DNA of 64,000 bases from Prostheceraeus crozeri (Eukaryota; Platyhelminthes; Polycladida; Euryleptidae): contig CAJQUW010006279.1 of assembly GCA_907163375.1 (NCBI GenBank), positions 1 to 64,000 on the forward strand. Direction: 5' to 3'. Under the pieces are notes generated by a model that had not been told where the DNA came from, made no database searches, and saw only the letters and a program-made list of their open reading frames with translations. Below, one piece after another: positions 23,582 through 35,148 of this stretch. The translations under genes and the position numbers were made by a program. How positions within the stretch are numbered: the stretch's first letter is position 1; the number at the start of each line of letters is the position of its first letter.

Positions 23582-26500
23582 ATGGAGGCAACATCGACGA
23601 AATTACCCTTACTCAAAGACAGATTCGAGTCTTGGCGAGGATGGAAAATGCATATGCAAGCCCTTCTATTGGCGGACGACTTATGGGAAGTAGTTGGCAC
23701 TGGTACCGAGAAGAAGCCGTTGCCCATTGCCCTTCTTGCTGACGGGTCAAATGCGGCTGATGTCAGAGTCAGAGAAAAACAGATTTCTACGTTCAACGAT
23801 AAAGTGAAGAGAGCCATCAAGATTCTCGTCACTGGAATTAGTGGTGAACTGTTTTATTTGTGGGATGGTTTTCCTGATGACCCTAGAAAGTTATGGGTTG
23901 ATCTCGTCACTCATTTTCAAACGCAGACTCACAGCCATCGCGTTTCTGTTCGTGCGCAGCTTGATTCTCTTGTTTTGAAGGATCGCACTGACCCGGAGAA
24001 GTGGTTAAAGGAACGTCTGAGACTGTATCAACAATATGCGATGAGTGGTAATCCCATCGACGAGATGGAACAGTGCATCGAGACTTTAAATTCGCTTCCA
24101 CCATCTTGGAAAGAATTTAAGAACATGATGAACTTTGTTCTTGGTAAGGACTTAAACATGTCTCTCCTGATGCAAAAAGCAGCTGATTGGTATCGAATGA
24201 ATGGTTCATCGAAGCAGAAAATTCCAGCTCCTGACAATCATGATAGTCAAGCGCTCAATGTGAAATTCAATCAACGTCAACGATCGAATTGGAACCGTCT
24301 CGGTAATTCGACGTCGCAGCAGTGTATCAGTGATCATTCAAAATTTGTGCGGTGTTTCAAGTGCAAAGAACTTGGTCACAGAGCGGGTGTGTGTCCTCGA
24401 AGAAAACCCGATTCTGCGGTCACTGTACAGCATGAGAGTGATTCTTCCTTTCTTCTTGCTGAGTGTTTATTCACACCTGATGTGAAATGTGATCTTTCTA
24501 CCGTTTTAGCAGATTCGGGTGCTACTAGACATATGTCACCAGTTTTTGAGTCTTTTGATGATGATTATCAGCCCTTTGAGGTTGATTCTCGTAATTTTGT
24601 TCAGTTAGGAAATAAAGATCGGCTCAAAGCTGTTGGTTCAGGTTCTGTCAAAATGGTTATTAAAACTGATGATGGTCAAGACAAAATTATCAAACTGGTC
24701 AATTGTCTATATGTACCTGAACTGCGATGTACGTTAATGTCAGTTTCCCAAACGACAAAACGTGGTTACTCAATTTTGTTTGATAGTGGCGGTATGAAAG
24801 TTTTGAATAAAACGGGTAATACTGTTTTATCTGGAAAGTTGTTCGATAAATTGTATAAAGTTGATTGCTCACTTCATTCGAAAGTTTACTTAAATGATGC
24901 TGATAATTGTGATTCTATTGTACATGATGTGAAAACCGAATGTTTTTCAGTCTCATTTGAAACATGGCATAAACGTTTTGCGCACATAAATCAGTCATCA
25001 TTGCGAAATTTACTAACTAGTGCTGCTGTAAGTGATTTGAGTATTAGTGATGATCGTAACGACAAAGCATTTTGTGATGATTGTGCTAAGGGTAAAAGCC
25101 ATACGTCACCCTTTCCAAAGGAATCTGGTACTCGTGCTGATGGTTTGTTAGATTTGTTACACGTGGATCTGATGGGTCCAATGGAAGTAACGTCACTTGG
25201 GGGTCGTCGTTTTGTAATGGTTATAGTCGACGACTGTACTCGTTATTGTTGGGTGCGTTTTTTAGCAAATAAGTCTGACAGTTTTTCAGCCTTCAAAAAG
25301 CTCGTGACTGAGTTAGAGACTCAGAAGGAGAGAAAAGTAAAGGCATTGAGGTCAGATTGCGGTGGCGAATTTTTGTCTCGTGAATTTTCTTCTTTTCTAG
25401 AAGAACGAGGAATTCGTCGTGAGTTAGCTATTCCTGAGGCAAAACCACAAAATGGCGTAGCTGAGCGCATGAATCGCACCCTAGTTGAACGAGCGAGAAC
25501 CCTACTCTGTGCATGTAATTTACCAAAGTCTTTTTGGGCGGAGGCAGTTTGTACTGCCTGTTATGTACGAAATAGATGCCCAACTCGTGCATTAAGTACT
25601 GGTATGACCCCTTACGAAGCATTTTTTGGTCGTAAGCCGTCTGTTCGTCATTTGCGTGTTTTTGGATGTGTAGCCTTTGCTCACATCCCATCTAATCAGC
25701 GGCGTAAGTTTGATGCTAAGGCAGATCAATGTATATTTTTGGGTTACAGCCCGGCCTCGAAAGGCTATCGTTTATGGCATGTTGAACGCCAAAAGGTTAT
25801 TGAACGCCGTGATGTGGTGTTCGATGAGGTCACAATGGGTCGTGTGAAATTTCCCGCAAGGCGGTTGACTGAATCTAGTACAGGCCCTGTTGACACTGAT
25901 CCTGGCATTTTTCGAGTAATATCTGATACTCGAGACAGTGAGCCAACGCTTGAAAGTTCTGAAATTAATTCTGAGATGCTGAGCGGTCCTGATGTACCCG
26001 AGTCTGCCACAGAAACCCGGCGCTCGTCTCGTTCCACTTTTTCTATTCCTCCAGAACGCTATGGTTTTGATGCGTTCTCTACCGAAGAATTTTGTGTTGA
26101 TGACCCTAAGTCATGGGAGCATGCTATGAATTCTCAACTTAAAAATAAGTGGAAAGATGCAACTGATAAAGAATATAATTCACTAATGCGTCACAATGCT
26201 TGGACTTTGTGTGAATTGCCTGCAGGACGAAATGTTGTTATAGTAATCGTTGGGTTTTTAGAACGAAGACAGACGAATCTGGTGAAGCTTGTCGTTTTAA
26301 GGCTAGACTTGTTGCTAAAGGTTTTTCTCAGAAATACGGAACTGATTATTTAGAGACCTTTGCTCCTGTTGTACGTCATGACAGCATTAGATGTTTAATT
26401 TCTATTGCCGTAAATCGTGGGATGTTATTGCACCAATTTGATGTTGAAACTGCGTTTCTTAATGGCAAGTTAGATGAGACAATATTTATGAAACAACCTG

Positions 26501-27657
26501 AGGGTTACATTGTCGAGGGAAAAGAAAATCTTGTGTGCAAATTGAGTTGTTCGTTGTATGGGTTGAAACAGTCTCCAAGGTGTTGGAATTTTGTTTTGAA
26601 AGATCAGTTACTGGATATGGGACTGAACTGCTCTGAGAATGATCCTTGTGTTTATGAAGGTATCATTGATAGCGAACGTGTTATGTTGGCTGTTTATGTT
26701 GACGACATGATTTTAGCAGCAACGTCCGAAAATGTTATCAAACATGCACATAAATTATTTCTTGACCGTTTTGATGTTAAGTATATTGGGCCTTTGCGAT
26801 ATTTTCTCGGAGTGCGTATTGTGCATCACCCAAATTCTATTCTACTTGTGCAAGATAGATACGCTGAAAACGTGAAAAAGTTTCGCATGGATGATTCTTT
26901 TCCTGTTTCTACTCCCATGGAAGCGGGTAGTGTACTTGTAAAGCGCACTGAAGGTGACAAGGAATTTGATCCTTTTATTTACCAGTCAGCAATCGGTTGT
27001 CTTTTGTATTTGAGTAATTTTGCTAGACCTGATTTGTGTTTTGCTGTTCACAAGTTGGCTCAGTTTTCTAAAGATCCCAGTGAAGTTCATTGGAAAGCTG
27101 TGAAACGTGTCTTGTCCTACCTGAAAGGTACTTTAAAACCTGGAATCAAGTTTGAGAAGGAGTGTATTGGCAATATTATTGTTGTTTTTTGTGACGCCGA
27201 CTTTGCCGGTGATTTGCAAGATCGCAAGTCCACTTCTGGCCATGTTTTGTTTAATGGTAAATGTCCAATTTCTTGGTTGTGTCAAAAACAGTCTATTACC
27301 GCTCTTTCTACTGCTGAGGCAGAATACGCTTCATTGTGTGAAGCTGCGAAGAAGATAGTGTGGACTCGTCGTTTATTCACTGACCTTAATTGTCCTCAAA
27401 CGGAACCTACGATTGTCTATGAAGACAATAAAGCAGCGATCGCCATTTCTTTGGCAAGTCCTGGTGAAAATCCTAAAGTAAAGCACATTGCTTTGAGGTA
27501 TCATTACACTCGTGATTGTATTGAAAATCGTGTAATAAAACTTGAGTACTGTTCGTCGCAAGAAATAACAGCAGACATTTTTACAAAGCCACTTCCAAAA
27601 GACACCTTTTTGAGATTGCGTAATTCTCTTGGTCTTTGTACAATTAATGAAATATAA
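23582..27657 (+). CDS. Copia gag-pol region
   Basis: It begins MEATSTKLPLLKDRFESWRG, a Copia-type Gag (UBN2-like) start. Domains in order: Gag (about 23582-24340); a CCHC knuckle CFKCKELGHRAGVC (about 24352); aspartic protease LADSGATRHMSP (about 24507); the GAG-pre-integrase zinc region (WHKRFAHINQ ... CDDCAKGKSH, about 24966-25105); DDE integrase (LLHVDLMGPM, RSDCGGEF, NGVAERMNRT, about 25150-25500); reverse transcriptase with LHQFDVETAFLNGKL (about 26430) and YVDD (about 26695); RNase H with FCDADFAGD and AEAEYASL (about 27187-27340). The order protease-integrase-reverse transcriptase is diagnostic for Copia. The region has about one break. Confidence 0.92.
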
Positions 27658-27686
27658 GTATAATTCATATTTTGAGTGAGAAGGAG

Positions 27687-28046
27687 TGTTGAGTGTAGAT
27701 GGCACTCAAATATTCTTTTCTTTTGTTCCCTGTATAAGTTGGCATAGTTATTGGTACTACTGAATAAGTTAGTAAGTAACTTCCCATGTTTGATATCGCT
27801 ATAATTGTATCGTATCGTGAAGTGTCAGTTTATTCTGCAGCGCTGTGTTGTATTGGCTAATGCAAAAGTTGTTTTAGTGAACATGCATCCTCTCGGTATA
27901 AATGTAATGTGTCAGAAACTATTCAAATCACAACCCACTTATCACGTGCTGTTATCACGTCTGTATCTTTGCCAACTATACATCTGACTCAAATACAATT
28001 AAAGTTATTCGCATTGTTTTGCTTTTTAACCTGCGCTACAACAACA
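27687..28046 (+). repeat. 3-prime LTR of Copia
   Basis: Identical by eye to the left LTR, preceded by the purine tract and followed by the AATTC target duplicate. Confidence 0.93.
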
Positions 28047-28450
28047 AATTCCTCAGCAGTGATCATTCCCAGTCACAGCCTGATGCAAACGGAACGGACG
28101 CTTGTGATTACGTCACAAAACTTCAGTCATTCATGCGAGAGCTGAAAGCCCCGTCTCCACGCCCTCAGTCCAAGCCAATTTTCTTTCCCAGCGAATTGGC
28201 AACATGCAGTCATGTTTTCATCCGACACGATGCTGTGCGCAAGCCGCTTCAACCTACGTACGACGGGCCGTATCTTATCCTCAGTCGGAGCGATAAATTT
28301 TACTGTATCTCCAAAAACGGCCGCTCAGAGACAATTTCCATCGACCGCCTCAAGCCCGCCCACTTAGATAGATCAAGTGCTGACACTCCTACTCCGACCA
28401 CGCGCTCTGGCCGGCACATACAATCTCCCGCTCGTTACGTTCCAGGATGA
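28047..28450 (+). CDS. Gypsy 2 pol region, integrase C-terminal part after the Copia insertion
   Basis: Coding sequence resumes directly after the Copia 3-prime LTR and its target duplication. It includes HVFIRHDAVRKPLQPTYDGP, a typical small-barrel C-terminal domain of Gypsy integrases that contacts DNA, followed by a basic tail (TRSGRHIQSPARY) frequently seen at the end of such polyproteins. It ends about 60 bases before the polypurine tract. Confidence 0.8.
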
Positions 28451-28508
28451 ACATCTTTATTCTACTACGGCATCGCCTTGACTGACGTAAAGGCTGGGAG
28501 GGGAGTAC

Positions 28509-28786
28509 TGTAGCGGTGTCATCAATCAGCCTTAGTTGCGATGCACGCTAACAGATGGTGTACAGCTGCTGCTCTCCTTGATTTTAACACCTCTCTTTAC
28601 TTCACTTTCCACTTGTAATCTCTTCGCCTTATCTTAATTACCTTTCCATCCTGTCACTTGGCGAATGTAATGCTGATGATAATATTAACACAACTATTCT
28701 GACTGCGAGACAAGACGGTGTTCTAAAAACTCTCTCCGGGCTATTAGAGACTAGAATAATTTACTTTGGTGATTTACCTTACTACA
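28509..28786 (+). repeat. 3-prime LTR of Gypsy 2
   Basis: It starts TGTAGCGGTGTCATC directly after the polypurine tract and ends TTACTACA, giving a short TGTAG/CTACA terminal inverted repeat and a length of about 278 bases. The 5-prime partner is not in the window, so no age estimate is possible. Its right end abuts the CACTA-like coding exon. Confidence 0.7.
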
Positions 28787-28812
28787 ATCATCATAGACAT
28801 TACCAAAAACCT

Positions 28813-31443
28813 CTACATCTTAAAAGACATGAGTTCATCGGCTAATCTTTGTAAAAAATCGCTGAACTTCGGTTTACCAACACCAACAAAAATAGCTATT
28901 GGTAAAGGCTTGTTGAAACCAACATCATCAATTGAAAATATTATTGGCCACACATTTATCGGAGAGATTTTGAAGATGGGGATTCCATCAATGCCAATTT
29001 TTATATTTAAGTCTGTAGAACCACAATTCAGTTTGAATAGCTTGTGTGATAGACAATATTTTATGTTTTCAATAATGCTCAAATAAGCAAATGAGCCGCT
29101 GCTTTTGATATTGGATGTCAAAATGTCCACTTTGGGCCTCAAGTTCGGCTTTTTGAAATGATAAAGAGAGGAGGGTACATTACAACCCTCTTCATTCAAA
29201 ACAGTTAGTATCTGCGACATCAATCGATCAGATATCCTGAACAGTAGGTATAGATACAAAAGCTTCAAATGAAGATTGGAGAACTTTGGAGGATTCTGCT
29301 CGTTGTCACAACTGACACTTGTCTCTTCGTTTGCTGCACTTTCGTTCATGTTTGAAGAAAACATATCTTCAATCGAGTTATCGCCTCCACCTGTTTAAAG
29401 ACAAAGTTCAATTGGTTGTTTGTCTAATCAAGAATCAATAGAGAATTTACCTTCAAGAAGGAAACTTGAAACTAAGTCTGTATAGAGGTAAGAGCATCAT
29501 CAGCAGCGGGATGATCTCCCATTTGTGTTCCTGCATCATGACTATCTAGAATATGAAAGGCAACTAATGAATTCAATTTTATCTCACACATCTGACTGAA
29601 CACAACCTACCTTCATTATGAAGTTCCGCGTCAATGAACGATGACTCCTTAACTGGTTCCTGATTTGAAGTTATATTAGCCGAAGCAAGTTCTTCACCTA
29701 CAAAAGAATAAATTTTCATTTTCGATTGGTAAGGAGGCCTGCCTCTTCCAATAGATAAAGGAACGTTTGTATCAATTCAAAAAAGAAGACCTGCAAATTA
29801 CGTTGCCCGGTCAGTTTTGATAATAAAGTGTCTATTTTTCAAATGAAAATCAATGCAATAGATAAAGATATTCATATAGCAAAAGTGAGTTAACATAAGA
29901 TGTGAGTTACAATAAGAGTAAGAATCTTTTTGAATCGACGTTGGATAGCATCCAGGCGCTTGGAGTCAATGGAATTTAGAGAAACGAATAGGCCTATGAA
30001 TATACCGAACATAACCGATCGGATTGAAGAGAAATACACGTCAGACAATATTTTCAACTGTTGGCACAATTCTGAACGTGGGAATAATGACATGGAGGCA
30101 TATATTTCGCTATTCAGACGAATAACTGCCCAGTTATGCTCCTACGTTAAATGACGTGCGAATCGCCAATTGCCGATAGTGAGGCTATTCCCACGCAAAA
30201 ATTGGTGCGAACATCCATAACTAAGTAGTGAGGTTATTTGGACGATTTGTTGACGAAACGATTTGTTTTATAATTGCTAATCCATTGTTCGAACGTATTT
30301 TTTGCGTGGGAATAAAGAATTCTTTGTTTCCACCTTGTATCGACGCCAAAATTAGATCAAAAGTTTTAAGTGCAATCGAATACATTCAAATGCTTTAACA
30401 ATCCACTCAATTTACACTTAACTCTGGATGAATTAAACAGTACATTAAATAGAAGGTGCATTGGAGTTAGATTAATAAATGGGAACGCTATTTTATTCCG
30501 AGGTAATTGGCTATTGATACGTCAGTTTGCGTCGGAATGATCCGCAAAAGCATAGTCCGAATAACGGTGGCCATTCAGAAATAGAATCGTGTCAGCAAAT
30601 ATGCGTGTCAATAATAACACGACGTCGAATGATATTATGTCATTTCATATTCTGTGTGCATCGAGTCGGATTAAAGCTATGCAAACCAAATCAAATCTGT
30701 CAAATGCTACATCCGATCGCACAACGGCGATGATGGCAGCTGTAGGTGTCTATCACCTTTTGAACTAAACTCCCGTAAGGAATGGGTCTTCATGGCAGTC
30801 CAGCATCTTATATTATTAGCGTTCTATCATCTGATGCTCAGAATGAAATTTAGGAAATAGACAATTGTACAAAATAATAAAAATACATCTTACAATGGCC
30901 TTCAGCACCGACAAATCATGCATTCCAAGAGTTAGCACAGCAATCAGATCAACTCATGGAAATAGCTCTACACTCAATTCGCTAAATTCCCGCCCACTGT
31001 CATATGGTCCCACCAATTTCGGGGGATGCCATCACAGCATCCCGCCCTTGCCTACGCCACTGCCTGTGTCCAAAGAATCCTCTGTTCGGATTGAGTAGGA
31101 CTTCTCAATCCTCTGTTATGTATAAAAAATTGCTTACAACTTGTATGCATCAACCGACCCATTTTATACATTAGTCCAATTTGATCAAGAATTGACAAAA
31201 ACCTCTTCTATGCACAATTTTAGATACACATACATCCAGAAATCGAGGTTCTAGCTGTACTACACTCATTTTGAAAGTTCTTACAAAAATCTAGGAATGT
31301 GCCAGTGAAAAGAGAGCGGGATAGCGTTGATACACACAGTAAGTCATTTTCTCCCGAAACTTTTCTAAATACTTACCACCGAGATCTGCTATAAATTTGT
31401 TCATTTCACTACGAACCCTCTTCCTATCACCTCTAGTAGACAT
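28813..31443 (-). pseudogene. CACTA/EnSpm-like transposase gene, 5-prime half, four exons
   Basis: Minus-strand exons can be recognised from splice signals and coherent phase: exon 1 31377-31443 (starts MSTRGDRKRVRSEMN, donor GTAAGT); exon 2 29611-29697; exon 3 29451-29545; exon 4 28813-29390. All introns fall in phase 1. Exon 3 is 95 bases where a multiple of three is needed, so one base appears to be missing and its frame shifts near 29484. Exon 4 contains NIKIGIDGIPIFK, a piece resembling the DGxPxxK...WPI region of animal EnSpm-like transposases, then a stop at 28813. The coding similarity seems to fade at the Gypsy LTR end (28786), so the 3-prime half is probably lost. Family assignment rests on memory of this motif and is moderate. 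Confidence 0.55.
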
Positions 31444-32593
31444 ACTAGAATCGCGAGAGATATACGACGAGACGACGAGTTAAACCACACTTAAAACTTC
31501 TAGGAATCGAAGATTTAAATTGATTCTTTGCGAGAAAGAGTTACAAAGTTAATAATAGGATATTCAAACAATTCCAAGCAATACTCAAACTTTTTTGATA
31601 TTATTCGTTAAATTGCTTTTTATTACTGTGCTTCTTAACATTTCTCGGAAAGTATCATCATCAATTAGTCTGTAGGATCCATGAATAATGTGCACATTGA
31701 ATTTGTAAGGATTTCTCATTTGAAAATCGTGATGTTAAATTCAGTAGATTAAAAGTCGTTCACTTGCGCACTGATTCACATCATCATGCCCTGATAATGG
31801 AGAAGGTACCCTCTGCAGCTCCCGTAGGAAGTGCTACACAACTAAGGAGGTATGTGAATGATGTGTTTTGAGCTGTAGCATCATGAAGTATAATCAGGGT
31901 ATACCCTTAACATGCCCTATTCTGCCCTGAAATTGTATTGCCCTAAGGTTACCCTAATCTTGCCCTGATATTGAATTTTGAGAAAACTTGCTCGTTGATG
32001 ATTTTTTCAGGAAGATTATCAAAAATCTTGTCATTTACAAGGCCAATGAGTCTAATTTGAAAATTTATCGTTGCCCTAATTTTGCCCGAGTGCCCTAAAG
32101 GGCCCCGTCAGGGACCCTGACATCATTTATCACCGGGTAACTTGCAAAGGAGCAGTGTCTGTGTTAATCTTCACATCACATTGAAGTCGATGAACATGCA
32201 GTTTGATTTCACAGACAAGCACAATAGCAGCACCCATATTCACCATACTTCATTAATAATTGCAGCTCTACATTAATAAGAGCGTTTGTTTCTTCCTAGC
32301 ATGCCTTCAGTCGAGGACTTCTATATAATACGATCGAGTGACGTTATAACAACATCAATCTTGCCTTACACATAGGATCATTGCTTTAATAGAGTGACTC
32401 ACGCATAGAGTGCACGTGCCCTCGCCGTCTTTGGTGCGCACTGACTTACTTTACGTTTCTTTTAACAATGCGTGACCTCACTGTCTGGCCATACTGCTGC
32501 GCTCGTTTCGATATGCGCTCCTCACTCGAACAGAAGGGCTGTGAATTGTAAAGCTGTCACTGGATGTGCCAACGACTTTTCATGCTGATTCTT
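31444..32593. other. gene-free stretch with GCCCT repeats
   Basis: No gene seen. Between about 31790 and 32110 the words TGCCCTGA, GCCCTAA and ACCCTAA recur at irregular spacing, a degenerate simple texture. Nothing else stands out. Confidence 0.4.
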
Positions 32594-33592
32594 TACACTG
32601 TAAATCGCTCAATACCAATCACATACGAAGGATGCATGCCAAAATATTTTTTTGGTATATTTCTGTATGATCTTGGTATATATTTGTATGCTTTTCGCAT
32701 GTTATTTCAAGTGTGGTATGCTTTACATACTAAAGCCATACCAGCACAATGTTAAAAGAAAGCATCAATCATGTCCAAAGTATGTTGATTTAAGGCTTTT
32801 TGTCAATAAAGATCACACTAATGCTACTACTGCTTTGTAAGTAGTGAGATAATGACATTTTATAGTCAAACTAACAATACTGAATTCGATTTTAATACAT
32901 GTAAGTCCGAGGCATTTCATAAATAATCAATAAGTATTTGACCATCAACAATTATGCATTATGTAATTTTGGAACTAAGCATATTATCAATCCAAAATAA
33001 AGACACATTATAATTCATGAACGCAAAAATAGTTATGTTTGAGATATATAAGTCAACATGATTGCTAAAAAGTTATCGTTTTATTGAAATGATGCTTATC
33101 AATTTAGTTCAAGGAAATGAGCTAATTATGAGTCTTGTGAATGCTATAAGACAAGTTGCAAAGATGACATGCGGCTTTAATTCCACAACAAATCTAATCT
33201 AGTTAAATACCACACTTTCACAAAGAAATATTCACGGCTGGTATTACTGGAAAAAAGTTATTTGTAAGTAGTATGTAGTATAACATATTTTTTGCCATAT
33301 GACATAAAGCTATTCATACGAAAGACATGCGAAACACATACCAATTTGCATCGGGTCTCGTATATAAAACATACCAGGAATTCGTATTTCAACGTAAAAC
33401 AGCCAATCACAGTTCGCATAGTTCGTATCGTTTACATACCAATCACATACGAAAGTAAATGGCCATTCGTATGAAAAACATACCAGATTTCTTTATATAT
33501 ACCAGAATCTCGTATCAAATGCTGGTTTCAAATTGTATGTAAACTTGGTATGTGTTTGTATGTAATTTTCGTATCCAGCGATTTACAGTGTA
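32594..33592. mobile_element. non-autonomous DNA element with CACTG ends and subterminal repeats
   Basis: Terminal inverted repeats CACTGTAAATCGCT (32596-32609) and AGCGATTTACAGTG (33577-33590) are bounded by TA on both sides, a 2-bp target duplication. Inside both ends a short word around CATACGAA/TTCGTATG recurs many times in both directions, for example TACCAATCACATACGAA at 32613-32629 and exactly again at 33437-33453. CACT(A/G) ends with dispersed subterminal repeats are a hallmark of CACTA/EnSpm elements, whose transposase binds such repeats. A TA-inserting MITE of another superfamily is the alternative. It has no coding capacity. Confidence 0.65.
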
Positions 33593-35148
33593 CATTGGTA
33601 AACTATGATTTCGTGAAGCTTCTTCGAATTAAACGAAATATGATAGAAGTGTGAATCGAATACCTGTGTGACTCAATTTCTGCCGATTCTCTCAAGTTTA
33701 CGTGCTGGTAAGGAATAGAGCGGAGGCCACGTAAAAGAAGGTAAGACGATCACTCATGCTACAAACCAAGTTATTATTCCATGAAGTGTGAGTTAAATTG
33801 TATTTTAGCTGTAAACGTACACCTTCATGGTCTCCTTTTTGAAATAATGTGCTTTGAGATTGAAAAAAAATTAACATTTTTTCTAGACCTTCCGGTGCTA
33901 AAGTTTTTGATTTAAAAACAATGAATATTTTTCTGAAATTCAGTAGGAAAGTTCAAGCGTCGCATCATTATCAGCGTGATCATTTTTATACTGTGCTTCA
34001 ATTGAGGGTTCCATTTCTTTTTCTCACTCTGACCCGGGTTTCATTCGGGAATAGATATTGGAGAATGTAACACGTCTGTTTTAGACTGGGTAGGAATTCA
34101 AAAACAGCTTATGTTTTACTCCTTTTTCATCCGGTAGATGTAGCGTTCTAGGTTTACAGCATCAAGGTTTCAGGTAGTATCAGACAATGAAACTAAGTAG
34201 GCCTATTGATAGAGGGTAACATTATAAATTGGAAATTAGTAAGATTTCTGCAATTTTTTAAGTGTCATACTAAAATCATGAGTTAATGAAATTGAAAAAC
34301 ATGATATTATAATATACTATAAAATGAGCCAACACATGAGGTCTTGAAATGAAACCTTATTTTCTCAACCACTGAAACGAATTTTAATGCGCACATTCTG
34401 CGGTCATGACTCAAAATAATTCAGAAAGCAGCGCCACTGCACTCGGTTTATACAGCATGTTTGAGACGAGTAGTAGGTGGATACTTGCTTTTTTTAGATG
34501 GGGCTGCATGAATCCAAATGGTCCCATCCCCTGATTAAGAAATCGGGCTCAAGCTATATACATTAGACGGCTGACCAAATGGACCTCATTTGTGATTTAG
34601 CTGGTTATAAAAGTAAATCGTTTAATTTTCATAACGATTGATATGTCAGAGCTTCCGAATGTTTTGTAATCCTGGATATTTTGTGGCAAATGATATTGAT
34701 CGGCAGTCGCGGGTATAATACTGAATCTATTGTGAAGTACTTACGTTGCATTCTTAATATTTTTTTGAATTGTGTTTGCATGCGATACATTATTATAATT
34801 GCAAATAAAGTTCTTGGAATTGCTGAAGATTAAATCAAGTGACTTCTTGGTTTTCTTAGAACAGGAAAAAGAGAAATAATACTGTTTCTGTAAGGTACCT
34901 TTGGAAGTACATCCAAAACCTCGAAGCCTATCTTTTAACCCAAGAGGAAAGACTGTGCAAAGAGTTTTTATCCAGAAATCCTCCTAAAGAATGACGGATA
35001 TGGGCTCGAGTATTCTAAAGTTACCTGATATTTCTGTTACTGGCATTTGACAGCCGATGATCTATCTTTCGTAGAATTAGCGATTTATTATATGTGTATA
35101 CGTTTGATACCCCTTCCATGTTTCTACACAATTTTTTTTATCTTCCAG
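33593..35148. other. gene-free stretch before the second CACTA-like gene
   Basis: AT-rich sequence with no recognisable exon or repeat. A good splice acceptor (TTTATCTTCCAG) at its right end opens the coding block at 35149. Confidence 0.4.

Larger units (their letters stand above)
23079..28046 (+). mobile_element. Copia (Ty1-like) LTR retrotransposon, young, nested in Gypsy 2
   Basis: A 4968-bp element with two 360-bp LTRs (23079-23438 and 27687-28046) that are identical by eye over their whole length, which indicates a recent insertion. The 5-bp target duplication AATTC lies at 23074-23078 and 28047-28051. It has a primer-binding site directly after the left LTR, one gag-pol region, and a purine tract (GAGTGAGAAGGAG) directly before the right LTR. 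The element looks nearly whole, with about one break in its coding region. Confidence 0.93.
20470..28786 (+). mobile_element. Gypsy (Ty3-like) LTR retrotransposon 2, 5-prime truncated, host of the Copia insertion
   Basis: A plus-strand fossil with protease, reverse transcriptase, RNase H and integrase, then a polypurine tract (GGGAGGGGAG, 28497-28505) and a 3-prime LTR (28509-28786). The 5-prime LTR and gag are absent. A Copia element (23079-28046) is inserted in the integrase region, and pol sequence resumes at 28047. Apart from that insertion it has about one break. Its coding part is clearly richer in GC than the Copia element inside it. Confidence 0.85.

Noticed and set aside
30187-30313. 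Inverted pair ATTCCCACGCAAAAA / TTTTTGCGTGGGAAT
   Set aside because: 15-bp arms around about 97 bases could be a small MITE, but there is no target duplication or second copy, so it is not listed as a feature.
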